A DNA stretch of 64,000 nt, taken from positions 27,237,791 through 27,301,790 of the forward strand of contig NC_066842.1 of NCBI RefSeq assembly GCF_001640805.2. Reading direction: 5' to 3'. Source of the stretch: Lates calcarifer. Its lineage: Eukaryota; Chordata; Actinopteri; Centropomidae. The translations under genes and the position numbers were made by a program. The notes beneath the pieces are model-generated. The model had not been told where the DNA came from. It saw nothing but the letters and a program-made list of their open reading frames with translations, and ran no database searches. Shown here piece by piece: positions 12,441-26,600 of this stretch; position 1 is the stretch's first letter; every line of letters begins with the position of its first letter.

Positions 12441-15400
12441 CACAGAATGACAATGAAGGAGCTAACAGAGTACGTACAGCAGACCCATATTATTTCCCTG
12501 GGGTAGCCAGTCTTCCATTGGCTCCCTCTCTCCATCCATCCTGACTGAAGTATGATTCCTGCTTATATGTTTCTCTCCATTTACACTCAATACTTTCCAG
12601 CTGCTACTTCTTCATAATTAAAAACTCTACTGGGCCTGCGCACTATGGCTGATCCATGTAAGCATTTTGTGATTACTGACTTTACAAAAAATGTAATGTA
12701 GGATGGAATTGTCACCATTTTGCAGAGCAAATTAACAGGCCATTTTGATAGAAATGATCGAACTATGAATAAGCGGATCTTTGTCTGTCTGTCAGTCAGT
12801 ATTTCCATTTTCTCGACAATCGCTCATCCCATCGACTTCAAACTTCACAGATGTATTGCTGAGGACCCAAAGCAGTGCACTGTAGACTGTTCTAGCTGAA
12901 CGGTTTTAGAGAAAGCTACAAACAAGGCAGAAATACAGTATGAGAGCAGTGCAACATCTAGACAATTTACAGCACATGCCAGAGTTTTAAGAAAGGCGGA
13001 ACGTGACTGCATTGGCACTTTCTACACCATCACCAGACGCTATTAGAGTGTAGCGAGTGGAGCAGTGAACTCCAGCAGTAACAAATGAGACCAACTGACC
13101 ACAAAGCTGCAAGCTGGATTAACGCAGGCCAAGCAAGCAGCCCTGACTGAGAGGCGCATTTTGATCGAACACTATACATGATGCACATGCACTATAAAAA
13201 TAAAGTACAAACATGCACAGGCATCAAAATCTGGTGTGATTTTGTATAATATGGAAAACTTCTACAGAATGTAACATCTGACAATAGACTTTCTTGGTAC
13301 ATGTGTCAGATATGGACACAAACACTGATAAAATCCAGTCACACCCTTCACAGTCCATCACATATTAGCAGTAGCTTATCCAATGTCCACCATGTGTCAT
13401 TTGTCCATCATATTTAGTGACTGCACATGCCTGTTGGGGATAATAATACAGAGACAATCTTCTCTCTCTTAATTTAAAGTGACAATAAGCATAACTAATC
13501 ACTATGAACAGTGAGTGCACAATGTAATGGCTGTAGAATAATGTCACCACTGAAGTTTAAGTTGGTTCCCTACAAGCCTTTCTTTCACTATGTACTGTCT
13601 GCCACCCTGTGTGAATTTAAGGATCAATTTATGGCTCAAAGGACGTTTGTCACTGCACAACCAAAACAGAAAGAGCATGCCGCTTTTGTTTTCCCTGGTA
13701 GGTATTGGTAGCTTTCCCCAGCTAGTGGAATGCAGACAGTGACCAGCAGAGTAACTGTAGACGCTCTACTGATCTCATTTGATGGATATGATGCAGAATA
13801 ATTACTATTGTTAACAGGGCTGACATCCAAACTCCAGCAAATCTGAATGCTGGACTGTCCAGTTATTGTATTACTGCCTGAAATGTTTTAGAATTTAGTG
13901 AAAGACCTTATGATGCTGTGGCACACACTAACAGTCTCTTACCCCTCTTTGCCTCTGTTGTGGATGGCCAGCTCCTCCGTGATGCCCTCCTCTGATTTAA
14001 AAGCGTCCCAGTCCATCTTTGACTTTTCCAGCGTGCTCATCTTCTGTTTCTTTCCCCCGATACGACTCAGGATGCTCGACATGCCTGATGGCCGCTTAGC
14101 ACTGCAAATACAAGGGACGGAACTTTTAGGTGACACACTAAGGACTCAAACTTAAGGTGACACACTACAGGTGCTGAAGCATGTCTCCCCTACACATGGC
14201 AGAAACTTTATGATGAAGGGTCTGTACTGTTGTACTCAGCCTGGTCTTCTCAGTCAAATTACCACTTAAATATCACATGAACAAAACAATAACCATTTGA
14301 ATGCATACAGTATCAACAGTAGCCACATCACTAATGCCTTCATCACAGTGAACAAGTATGAAAAACATGGAATTATATTTTGTGTGAGACAGAGATGTGA
14401 TGCGGCATCAGCTATTTCTGTAGCAAACTACCTTCACCAAGCACTGTACACAGCAGGCAGGCACTGCAAAGTGCAGGTAAAGAGAGCAGTAATGAAAATG
14501 TATGAGTTCACCTCAAAGCCTCTCCACTGTCACAGTACGCCATCAGTAATATATTAGAAAAGTCACAGCATAACAGTCAGAGATTGCTTTAGTTTTGTTG
14601 GAGTAACTCAGTCTCTTGTAAGGAGGCAGGTGTGTTACAGTTGCTGGGTGACATTCTCTTTCAGTTGTACAGCATATTTTTGTTGGGAAACAATCAGAAC
14701 TAATTTCATGCAACATTTCTCCCAGAAAACCTGTAGCTAGATAGCAGCAAGTTTAGGCACTAACTGCTGAGCATTACAGCCTCAAAATCAAAATACACTG
14801 CGTGGCAGGTTTGATAGGAGTCTCACTGCTAAGCAACTTAAGTTTAACACAATCTTAATGAGATCAACAGGCAGCAAATTCAGACAGAAAGCTTTTAATC
14901 ATTGTACATCTCATGAGCCATTTTCTCATATGAACTGCAGACAGGATCTGAAGAATCAGGACATTGAGGACATTGGTGAGGAAAGTGTCACCCTGTACCT
15001 GTAGCCGCCTCCCTCCCCCACCAGGTACAGACTGAGCTTTATTTGCTTTTATTTGCTTATTTAAGCTACTGATGCTATGATATAATGTGCCTGTGCACAT
15101 GTTGTGTGTTGTATATGCATATTTTAATATTGTTGACACTAGCGTTGCACTGAGCTATTTCCATTATGGGTACGACATATTGGCCTGTGTGTGTTGTTGC
15201 TATTATGGCATGTTGCAAATAAAGAGACACGTTTTTTTCCTTCAAGAGCAGCAGAAGTGCAGCATCGTAAGCAATGATTATGAGCCCCTCTACTATTTGA
15301 GTTATACATTTTGGCCTAGAGCTACCTGATCATTTTCTGCACTATATTTTCTCCTCTGCTCTTAATCCACTTCTCCGCAAATCTAACATGGAGCATCTCT

Positions 15401-17572
15401 GCCATCAAGTAATTTTTCTGAAGCCTTGAAAACTGCAGTCATCAAGCCTCTCCTGAGAAGGAGTAGCCTGAACACCTCTGTGATAACAAACTACAGCCCG
15501 ATGTAAAACCTCCCCTTTGTGGGTGAAATAATTTAAAAAGTTGTCTATAAGCAACTAAGTAACTTTTTGATCTCAAATGAATGGCTACTTTGATAAACTT
15601 CGATCTGGATTTCAGCCCCACCACAGTACAGAGACATCTCTTCTTAACTCTGAGTTTTGGAACTTTCTCCAGCTAAATGCAGACAAAACTGAGATACTTA
15701 TCTTTGGCACAAAAGTAGGAAGGCTTGGAGTTGGCACCCATATTGACTCTCTGTCTGTGAAAACCAACAACCAAGTCAGACATCTTGGTGTAATCTTGGA
15801 CTCCATATAATCTTAGTTAAACGTTATCAGCCTTGTTAAATCAAAGTCTACAATATATCATCTTACAAACAGCAAGAATCAGAGGAGTCGTGTCCAGGAA
15901 GTAGGACAAAAAACAATTAAACAATTAATCATAATATCTAGAAATTTCATCAAGGCTAAGTGTAATATTCAAATTGCAATTTTTTGATAAAATGTGTCAC
16001 AACATACCATCATAAATGAAGTGTTGTGGTGTTCACAGAGATGCCCTGGCCTACAAATCATATTCTCCAGATGTTAGGGAACATGCTTGTTTGGTACAGA
16101 CCCCAGTCAGTCAGTTCAGGTAAAATTAAATTCAATAATTTCGACTAAATGCATGACTCATATTGCAATTGCAATATGGATCTGTCAGAATTATCATAAT
16201 ATAATTTTTTCCATATATTGTTCAGCCTTACCAGTCAGGACTTGGAGGAACAAATTTGATTAATGTGACGGACTTTTCCCCAGTTCTTCCCAAAAAAAAA
16301 TCACACCAGAGTGGAAACTTAACATAGCAGCATTAAGTTACTCTGCACCACAGAGCTGGAACAAACTGCCAGAAAATATTAGACTTGCTATGACTAACTT
16401 TAAATCTGTCAAGTGCCAAATGTTCTATACAAATAAACTTGCCTAATCATTTAGCTGCCATGGGTTTTGGTTTAAGCACATGGACAAAAATAAGCACATA
16501 AATTCCAATCTCCACAAAACCTGACACTGCCAAGTGTAGATATACACCGTAACAGTAAGGCATTTTAAGGCACACAACCGACTCAGCAATCATTAAAGAT
16601 ATTAAGAGGATGAGCACATGATTAATGATTCTGTTTATATGGAGTTCCACTCTGTGGAGAGGCTGGTATGACAAGCTGCTGATGTAATGTCTCTCTCACA
16701 CACACACACACACACACAGGACAAACAAGAGTAAATGCAATCAGTCAAGTGGGCTAATTTCTCGCTCACTGTCCTTTCACATACTGCTTTTATAATGAGA
16801 TGGGGTTTAAATGTCACAACAATAAGGAACAGGTCTGTTTAGTACTACAGTGCAATTTTTTTATTACAAGAAAGAAGAAGAAAAGGCAAAATATTTTTGC
16901 TGCTCAGAATGGTTTTTTGTGTGTTATCTAATTGTTATTATTATCTGCTTGTTTTTCAGCCGCACATCATCACATTTTTATTCTCATATCACCACTGGTC
17001 TCACACATCACTGGTCATTTTATGATATAAATTCTATAGCATACACAAGTTAGTAAGTTCTTAAGTGAAGTGATTTATATAGTTTGAGGAGAGTTTCTTT
17101 TAAAGACAAAGCTATAAATCATTCTGTGAAAGCATAATGATGTTCCACTAGAGACCACAGCAGACCAAGCTTTTCATTTACTGCTGCATGACTGGACACA
17201 GACGTTGTTAATTACTGTGAACCATTTAAACACCAGTCATTTTGGTATTCCACAATTACATACAGCCATGAGAACCTCACATTAATGCATTTAAATTGCA
17301 GCGTGTTGATGTTTGGTTTGCTCATGCAATGAAGCTCGACCAAAGGGCCAAATTCCAGACTTGTTTAGAGTATTTTAATACTGCTTTGAAGAGGGACAAC
17401 TCAAATATGCTCAAGCTAATTTTTATGATTCTGTCAGATATATAGTATCCAGTGAAAACTCCCCCAATCACCACACATCTCAGCTCTCCATCTTTTCATC
17501 TCTTTCCTGTTCTGTGCTGTATCCTGAGTGCTTCACCACACACAGCCAAGCCAGCTGCTGGAGTGTGTGAGT

Positions 17573-17610
<38 letters not shown>

Positions 17611-20600
17611 GCGTGTGTGTGTGTGCTCGCTAAGCCATGTCATTGTGCAGGCTGTGATTTCCTTCCTGTCCATGAATAGACCAATAACTTAAGTGCGAGC
17701 TTCCACTTCAGCCACAGCTGAGACTTTTCATCTGCACTATTAATGCATTTATACGTTAGAATTTTTTGCAACCTTAGGTAGCACAAGTGGCTTCTGTTAT
17801 ATATCATACTGCATTGAGAAACTGTCAGTTTCAGTTAAAACATTTTCAGTTTCTTTTATTGAAGTCCTGTGTCATGCAACATTATGTCACAAATATTTGA
17901 TGAAAATGTTTGTGTTAGGAGCAACATTAAGTTCTACATGGGGCTGAATATTATATTAAAGGAACAGTTAACCATTTTAGTAGGGCTAAAAGTCGACAAT
18001 TCAGTGCATCTGTCCAGAAGGCCCTGATTCAACGCACAAAATGTCTGTCAACAACTCATTACACTTTTCTTTTTAGCTGCTGTAAACTTTTCATTCAAGT
18101 CTTGTCTTAAAATGAAAGGACCACAAAACTAACTGTCATGGAGGTAGAGAAGTGATGGAAGTGAAAGGCAGAGCACCACCAGACAGTTTAAGGCAGGGCA
18201 GTATGAATCATTTCTGTTGGCCCCTCAGAAACTCTCAGCTCTGGTGTCAGGTGAGAAAGCTGCATGTAATGCCTGTCGCAGAAATGTGCACAACTAAAGC
18301 AGAAAGTACAGGTGTTATGGCGAGTTAACAGCGACTGACAACACTGTCAGCAGCCCGGTAGGAGAGACACTGGTGCAGTGGAATTTCATAACTGAGCTAT
18401 GACCAAGATGCCAACTTTATGTCTGCAATGTTTCCGCAATATACAATTTGTGGCAGCAGCCCACCATGGGAAAATTACTGTCGCCCAGTACTTATGTGTA
18501 GTGTCTCCATCTGTAGCACAGGTTGCCAGTTACATTCAGTGAGCGCAGCTTTTGGTCTCTGCACAGACACAGTGGTACCAAACCTGGCAACCTAAGTTTT
18601 ATGACAAGACTTCAGGAACTGCACACATTCAGCACCCAGGTGTTGTTAGCTAAGAAATTGTTACACTGTTTAACTCCCCATAAAATCACAACCTGACATT
18701 TTTACATATCTGTTGGTATATGGATTAGACAAGAGGTATGAGCTAATTACTAACCTTCAGAGGTTTTGGTATATGTATTTTTGAAGTTCAGACAGAGCCA
18801 AGCAAGCTGTCTCTCCCTGTCTCCAGTCTGTGCTCACTCCAGCTCTATCCTTAATACAGACATCAGACTGATCTTAGTAAAACATTTCAATGGAAGAAAT
18901 AAGTATTTCCCAAAGTCAAACTATTTCTTTTAATGTTGGGTCACAGGATATAGAAAAAACTTCTGATTCTGTATGTACATTTAGTTTAGCAACAACTGAA
19001 TGACTTTAATACTATACCACATAAATATTATATAATTTTAACACTGTAAGGAAGATGTTCTACTCTGATCCCTACATTTTCAGTCCACAGTCAAACTTTG
19101 AACTACGATGTGCTGTTAGACCCCTCCCTCTGTACTGTAGTAAACAAACCACTGCTATTGTGACATTACATACCAGCTGAACTATCATCTCAATCCGCAA
19201 CAAACAAACACTGAGTTCACAAGCTCTATCTGTATGTGTGTGTGTGTGTGTGTGTGTATACACAAAGTTAATGAGGGAGTGGTGCTGATGACTCTTTCCT
19301 GTTGTGCTGGGTGTCCCTTCTTCACAAACACACATACACAAACATGCACATATGCACTCATGTACATGCACACTCACACACTGGACTGAGATAAATAGGA
19401 AATAGCTTGTGGACACACTGTACTTCCTGTCTGTTGGCAGATGATTTCCTGTTTCCTGTCTGGGATTTTGGAGGGAAGATGCGCACATCCCAAATGATTT
19501 ATTGCCATGGTAACAAAAGGTATTAAAAGACAGGGGAAAACACACACACACACACACACACTCATATGAAAGGAAATTCCATGAAATTGATGTCTGAATG
19601 GAAGCTCAAGTACAAAAATAATTTCCCTACATAACACACACACACACACCTGTCACCACAAGACAGACTGCAGTGGCATATATTTGCTGACCGACATATC
19701 ACTGTAATCCTCATGTGTATATGTTGATGTGGAAGTGAATGTAATTTGCGACAGTGTGTGTGTGTACCTGGAGCAAGGAAGAGGTGGTGGACTGGGTGAT
19801 GACCTCCTCACTTCATCTTCATTCACCTCCTGTTCAGTGTTTAGGCTCTTCAGATAAGTCTTAGCTTCCCTGGAGTCTGCTGACACCTCTTTGTTCACCC
19901 TGACGAAGGGAAACAGATACACAGTGCTCTAAACTCTGTATGGAAAGATAACAGCACATGGATGGAAGATTTACTACAGTTTACGATGAAAAACGTAACA
20001 GTAATTAACACACCATTAAAGCTTTCTGCAGTGCTTACTGCAGAGCAAGTGGTGGAGGTGAAGTCGCAAACCAAATCACAACAAAAGTTATCTCGTGGCA
20101 CTTTTCATATAGAAGAGGTCTAGGCTGTCGTCTTTATATTATAGTAGAGAGAGACCCAATGATTCCCACTAGGGATAGACTGATTTTCGGCCGACTCATT
20201 ATCGGCGCCGATATTCGGCATTTTGACGCATATCGGCATCAGCCTTTTTTTTTTAATCCGACGGCCGACAAGAGATCAATTTAAAACTGGGTTATTTTGG
20301 CTCTGATGCAGCTGCGCCTCTCTGTCTGCAGTCACTACTCTGTCTCCAGCATTGTCCCATCCATAGCACCATCTGATTGGTTACACACACAGCCACGGCA
20401 TGGGTAACAGCCAATCAGCAGTGAAAGCTGGTGCATGTCACAGTGCTCACACACGCTGAACAAACTCTGCTTTTTGCACCACAATCTGGTGCTTCTCAAC
20501 TGGGACTACTAATTGATTTAAGACTCACATTTCTGTGCAAATTTTATTTAACTTTGTTTTATTTACTTTATAAAACTTCAGAAAGCTATTTATTTATTTA

Positions 20601-23600
20601 TTTAAAATTTCAGTTAACTTTATAAGAGATGCTGCTGACCCTGGGAACTCCCTGCACTTTTTGTTTTTGTTTGAACTTAAAACAAAGATAAGTGAAAGAT
20701 AAAATAACATTTCAGTTGTATTGAAATTTTGGAAAAATTTACTGTAGAAAACTTTAGGAGCTATTATTGTTTAAGTTTTCATTTAACTTTATAAGACATG
20801 CTGCTGAGCCTGGGAGCTCCCTGCACTTTTTGTCAGAAATTTAAAACAAAGATGTCTATTGTCTAAGATAAAAAAAAAAATGTAATAATCGGTATCTGCC
20901 CTGAAAAAAACATATCGGTCTATCACTAATTCCCACCATGACCAAGCACTAGGCAACAGTGGAAAGGAAAAACTTCCTTTTTAAGAGGCAGAAACCTTGC
21001 GAGGAACCAGACTTCTGGTGAGGCCATCTTCCTTGTTAAGTTCTCTAGCCTTAGTAACCATAGAGGTTGTTTGTACTCTCAGATATGACCCATAGGACTG
21101 AACCAGTGACAGGCATACAGGAGCTTTGTTGTCAATGTAACAGTAATTAACACACCATTAAAGTCGTGGAATGGTCTCAGTTTGGTGGTTGAGATGGTGG
21201 TTTGGGTTAAAACCGGTTGTGGAACACTTCTGGATAAAAGAAACAACAACTGGGTTCAAACAAGACAAGAAAACCAGCCTCTTGTGTGAACTAGCCTCTT
21301 GTGTAACTAACCTCCTCCCAATGCAATGACTTCTTAATATTGAATTTTGGTAAAAGAAAACATATCCAGCATATTCCCACCATTATGTATCTGGAGGCCC
21401 ACAGCACACGTCTACTCTTTGCCTAATTTTCCTCAAGAGTTCCTTTAATGTTTGTAATCCTTATAATGAGCAATAAGAATCTTCTTATGGATGCACAGTT
21501 TGAATATGCCTGGAAGTTAGTGATACAGTACTTTACTACACCAAGTAAATTACCAGGATGAGTCACATCTAACTAATGTCAGTGATGGAGTGAGAACTGC
21601 TGCTCAATGGATTTTTTTTTTTTTAGTTTTTGGAAGCAACGTGAATAAACTCTAGAGGCTGTTGTGCATGAAAATCCTCAAACCACCTTGTCTGGTACTA
21701 ACCAAGGTCAAGGTCAAAGCCTTGAGATCACATTTTTCTGCAATCTGACATTTGATGAGAACATTAAGTGAAGCTCCTTAACTGTATCTGTATCATTTTA
21801 TACATTGCATTGGTGATTAGATACTTGCATGAATAAGCAGGTGTACAGGTGTTTCTAATAAAGTGCATGTCAGTGTATATCTGTCACAGTTTTTAATCCA
21901 GAAGCCAACATACACCAAATCTACACAGCTGCAGCCCAATGCATCTAAGCCTTTGTGTTAAAAAGAATAAATGATGCGCATGCGCCTGTGCATGCAAGTG
22001 CACATGCGCGCGCGCGCACACACACACACACACAGTAAGAGAACAACATCTGTCCATGATCTCACTGTGGGGTTAGATAGGAGGACTATATGAGGAAAAA
22101 CCACTGCATCCTCTGGGAACATCAGCACTGCACAGACTCCACAATCACCATCATGAGGGCTGAAAGGCTTTCGCTGTTATGTATGCTAATTATATGCAGC
22201 CATAATTACACGGAGCACACAGCTTTGTAGATGATGAGGAATAGTATTTTGAAAAACAGAGTCTCGTCTCAGGAAGAGAAGATATTGAGTTCCAAAAAGA
22301 AAAGAAAAAATGAAAAGACAAAACACCAGGCTCAGGTGATGGACGTCTAGGTACTATGTGAAATACTGTTGTAGTGTTTGGAGCCATTAACCAACTTCAC
22401 TGAAAAATATATGTTCAGACATCACACATTAGAGCCAGTAGCATTTATTGTGGCTCTGGGGACTGACTACAGCCATCATCCATGTACTAATTTTATGCTG
22501 GTGTAATTACAGAGCACACAGCTTCATGCATAATCAAACAGATGAATTATACCCAGGATCATATTTAGTTTCTGAATAAAACCCAGTCACATGCTAACAC
22601 TTAGGAGGAGACATTACTTGTTCCATATAACTAGCATCTTTTCTGGCTGCAGGGGTGTGGCTGTCTGTGTGATATACAAGATGTTCATCTTACACAGTGA
22701 CAATTATACTGTTTTTATGGGAAACACTCAGCTATTTGTGCAGCTTTTATTGAAGAAATGCCATGAGCTGTGATAATTACTTGGGTTTTGTTATGATATG
22801 ACTGCAAACTCACTCTGTCCCAGGGGCTCATGAAACCATTCACATTGTCAGCTATACATAATTACAGCACAGTATTACTGCTTACAATGTAGGATCAGTT
22901 GTAAAGGTCTGGCCTACAAGTTCAAACATGCTGCTGAGACTGATTTTAAATCTAAATTAGAACATTAAAATGTTCATTCCACCCGACATGAACCTAAATG
23001 CTGGACAGAATGATTTTGCTGTTTTCTTAGACCATGAAAGTTTATAAAATCTGTCCTGAGGCTGGCACAAAAGAAGGGATTTTAAAGGGTTCTTTAAAGT
23101 GAAAAGAATTCATCCTGGATCGTGTTATTGCCTAATAAGGCAATAACAATTCTGAAACTGAGACTGAAAACCATGATACAAACATCCAGAATATCCTGTC
23201 ACAATATAAGAAGACGGAATGGCGATATGGTCCAATCATGACTGGGTTATTGCACCTGTTGTAAAAGTTATGCTACTTTTATTCGTTCAAGATGAATAAT
23301 AACCCTGAAATTGCAGGAGCAGATGGATATATATATATGCGTCATCCATATGCATCAACTTTGATCAGCTGAATTATCTATCTTTAAAACTTGAGAGCTA
23401 AATGTGCCACTAACAAAACTGTCTGAGTAAAGCCTGAGCACTGCCTCATCCTGTATTTCATGGGGTTCACTCATCCAGACTGAATATGTGTGTGTGTGTG
23501 TGTGTGTGTCACCACCTACTGGTCAATGCAAAAATGGTACATTAATTCACATGTGATCAATACAATATAATACAATTATTCATTTATGTTGTGGTAAGGG

Positions 23601-26600
23601 GACTGCAGGGAAGGATGAAAAAAGGCTTATATTAACAGAGTGTTAGTAACTCAGGTCAACATGAATAAATGTTCTTATTAACTGTAATGTTTATCTAATC
23701 TATCTCTCAATGTTGCAGCTTCACTGTGAGCTTAAAAGCTCTGATTTTATTATTGACCTGCTTTGTGGTTCCTAAGAACAAATCTTTTTTACCGGGAGCC
23801 AAACTTTGTGGGGATGATTCAGAGGCATACCTAACTTCTTCTCCAGCGAAGTCAAAAACCTTAGTGATGGTGACTTTAGCGGGTTCTGGTGCTTTCGTTT
23901 CTGTTCTTAAAGGAGAGACTTTCAACACTGAGGAATCAGCCTGAGGACAAAAACAAAAGATTCAGTCTGACTGAGACAGAAAAAAATGACAAACACAGAA
24001 AACACTGTGTGTTTTTACTTTTTCACATTTTAGATTTTTTTGCAAATCTATTAAAAAGGGAAAAACTGAATTATCAATTTGATGCAAGTATTCAGACCCT
24101 TTGCTATGACACTGGAAATTTAACTGAGGAGTCCGTCCTGCAGTAAATTCAACTTATTGGACATGATTTGGAAAGGCACAGCCAATTCTAAGCATCATGG
24201 TTTCCCCCAGAAATGATTTTTACAACTGAGGGCAAACGGTTTAATTTTGGTTTCATCAGACCAGAGAGTCTGCAGGGCCTTTAGGTGCTTTTTGGCAATC
24301 TTCGTCATCTCTGTCACCAAGGCCGTCTCCCCCCATTGCTCACCTCTAGGAAGAATCCTGGTTATTCCAAACTTCTTCCATTTCAGAATCATAGAGCCCA
24401 CTGTGCTCTTAGGAACCTTCAAAGCAGCAGAGTTTTTTTGTAGCCTTCCCCAGATCTGTGCCTTGACACAACCCTGTCTCTGAGTTCTGCAGGCATTTCC
24501 TTTGACCTCATGGCTTGGTTTTGGCTCTGATATGCATTGTCAGCTGTGTGTGTTATATAGACAGGTGTGTGCCTTTCAAAATTCAATCAATTGACTTTAC
24601 CACAGGTGGACTCCAGTCAAGGTGTAGAAACATTTCAATGACGACCAAGAGAAATGGGATGAACCTGAACTAAATTAAAAGTGTGACACTAAAGGGTCTG
24701 AATATGTATGTCAATGTCATATTTCAGCTTTTCCTTTTTAATGAATTTGCAAAGAATTTCAAAATACTGTTTTTGTTTTATCATTATGGGCTATTGAGTG
24801 TAGACTGATGAAGGGGTCTGAATACTTTCTGAATGCACTGTAAACGTGTATCCAAAGAGGTCAGATGAATGTGGGTCCAACAACCAGACAACTATTTTGT
24901 ATGTTTGGGTTTTACCCTCCATATGTTGAGGTTTAGAACATTGTTCCCTGTTAAATCTTCATTTTGACACTATGGGTTGATCACCTGAAAGCACCATTAA
25001 AACTTATGGTTTGGGGAATAAGTTTTAAATCACGGCACCATCTTTAATCAGAAATTTGGGTTTAAATCATATTTACCTTCTGTGTTGTACTTGACTGTGA
25101 GGCAGGTGTGGATTCTTTGGGTCTGGATCCAACATCAGACAGGAAACTCGCCCAGAGGTCATCTGATTTTTTCTTCTGTCTTGCGTCATCATCCTCCTCT
25201 ACCTCTGTGGGTTTTACCTCCTCTTCCCGTGGTGGCTGTGCCTCCTCTTTTTCACCTCCATCCTTCTCTTCCTTCTCTATTTTCAATACTCCTTTCTTCC
25301 TCTTTCTATAAATTTTTTAAGAACACCAGTGAATAAATGTCATTATTATCTATTTATATCAACACATATTTCTCTTACAGATCTTTTATTTTAAGAGTTT
25401 AGGAAAAAACAATGAAACCAGAGTCGATTTCCTTGAATGTGTAAACATCCAATAAAGCTGCTTCTGCTTCTGATTCATGGTTCTACTTTGTCAGACCTTC
25501 ATAACCTCCATAACTGCCCATGACCTTATTGCAGTTGCAAAACTGTCAAGATGCCCAGCAGTATGACATTGTTTTGTGGCCTACCTTAAAGAGCATGCAG
25601 CGTGCTCCCAAATGATTACATATATGTGATAATATTAATATATTGATATGAAGCACAGTGTACATGTTGCATGTACTCACGCAAGAGTTCAGTCAGACCG
25701 TTCTAGGCCAGTGCTTTTCTGTGTGGATTCTGCATGGTCTCCCTGTGCCTAAGTGGGTTCTTTCCAGGATAGGCTCTAGCCCCCCCATCGACCCATAACA
25801 GATAAGTGGTATAGATAATGAATGAATGAATGATTTGATATCAAGAGTATTAAAAGTATCTCAGAAATTAGCTGTGATTCAATGTGGGTTCCAGCTCAGA
25901 ATTCTGTGTTAGAAGTTTTCCAAAACTAACATTGTAGTGAAAGGTTAAAAATGCTGAAACTCTCGACAGCCTCAGAGGAGCCCAGAAATCCTGATTTTGC
26001 TTCATTGGCCCCGTGCTGAGAGACCCTGTCCTCTCTGTCAGACCCTCTCACCTCATACCGATGTCCTTCTTCTTTCTCTTCTTCTTGCTGACATTATCAG
26101 GATGTGGCACATCGTCATCCTCGTGCAGAGGGTCTTCCTTTTCACACTCATTAATGTCATCCTCACTGAGATTATCATCTAAGGAGAAAGAGCAGGAAGC
26201 AGAAGAAATAAAAAGAATGTGAATACATAGAAAATACAGATATCGACTGTCAAATTTACTGAATTTCAGAAAAATCATTCTGTGGTGCGATGATCTAAAC
26301 TAAAGCTAACAAAATATAGTTATGCAGGCTTTTGTTTGACACAGCTGACTTTCAACATCAATTTGATTAGTGGAGGTTTTGCACACATTCATCATACAGT
26401 GACATATCAGTAGAGTATAATACCTGTTTCAACCAGCACCAGGTACACAGGTTTCACTTTGGTATATCAGGCTTATGGACTTTACCTTGACCTTATAATC
26501 TGTCATTATGATGGAGAAAAGCACATTTAACAAACAACCAGGGAAGGTATACTCTGTGGTCACTTCATTACATTGTGTATACGCACACAGATACAAAATA

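Noticed and set aside
12010..12544. Overlapping ORFs rich in Cys-Val-Cys-Val
   Set aside because: Microsatellite artefacts in cfdp1 intron 6.
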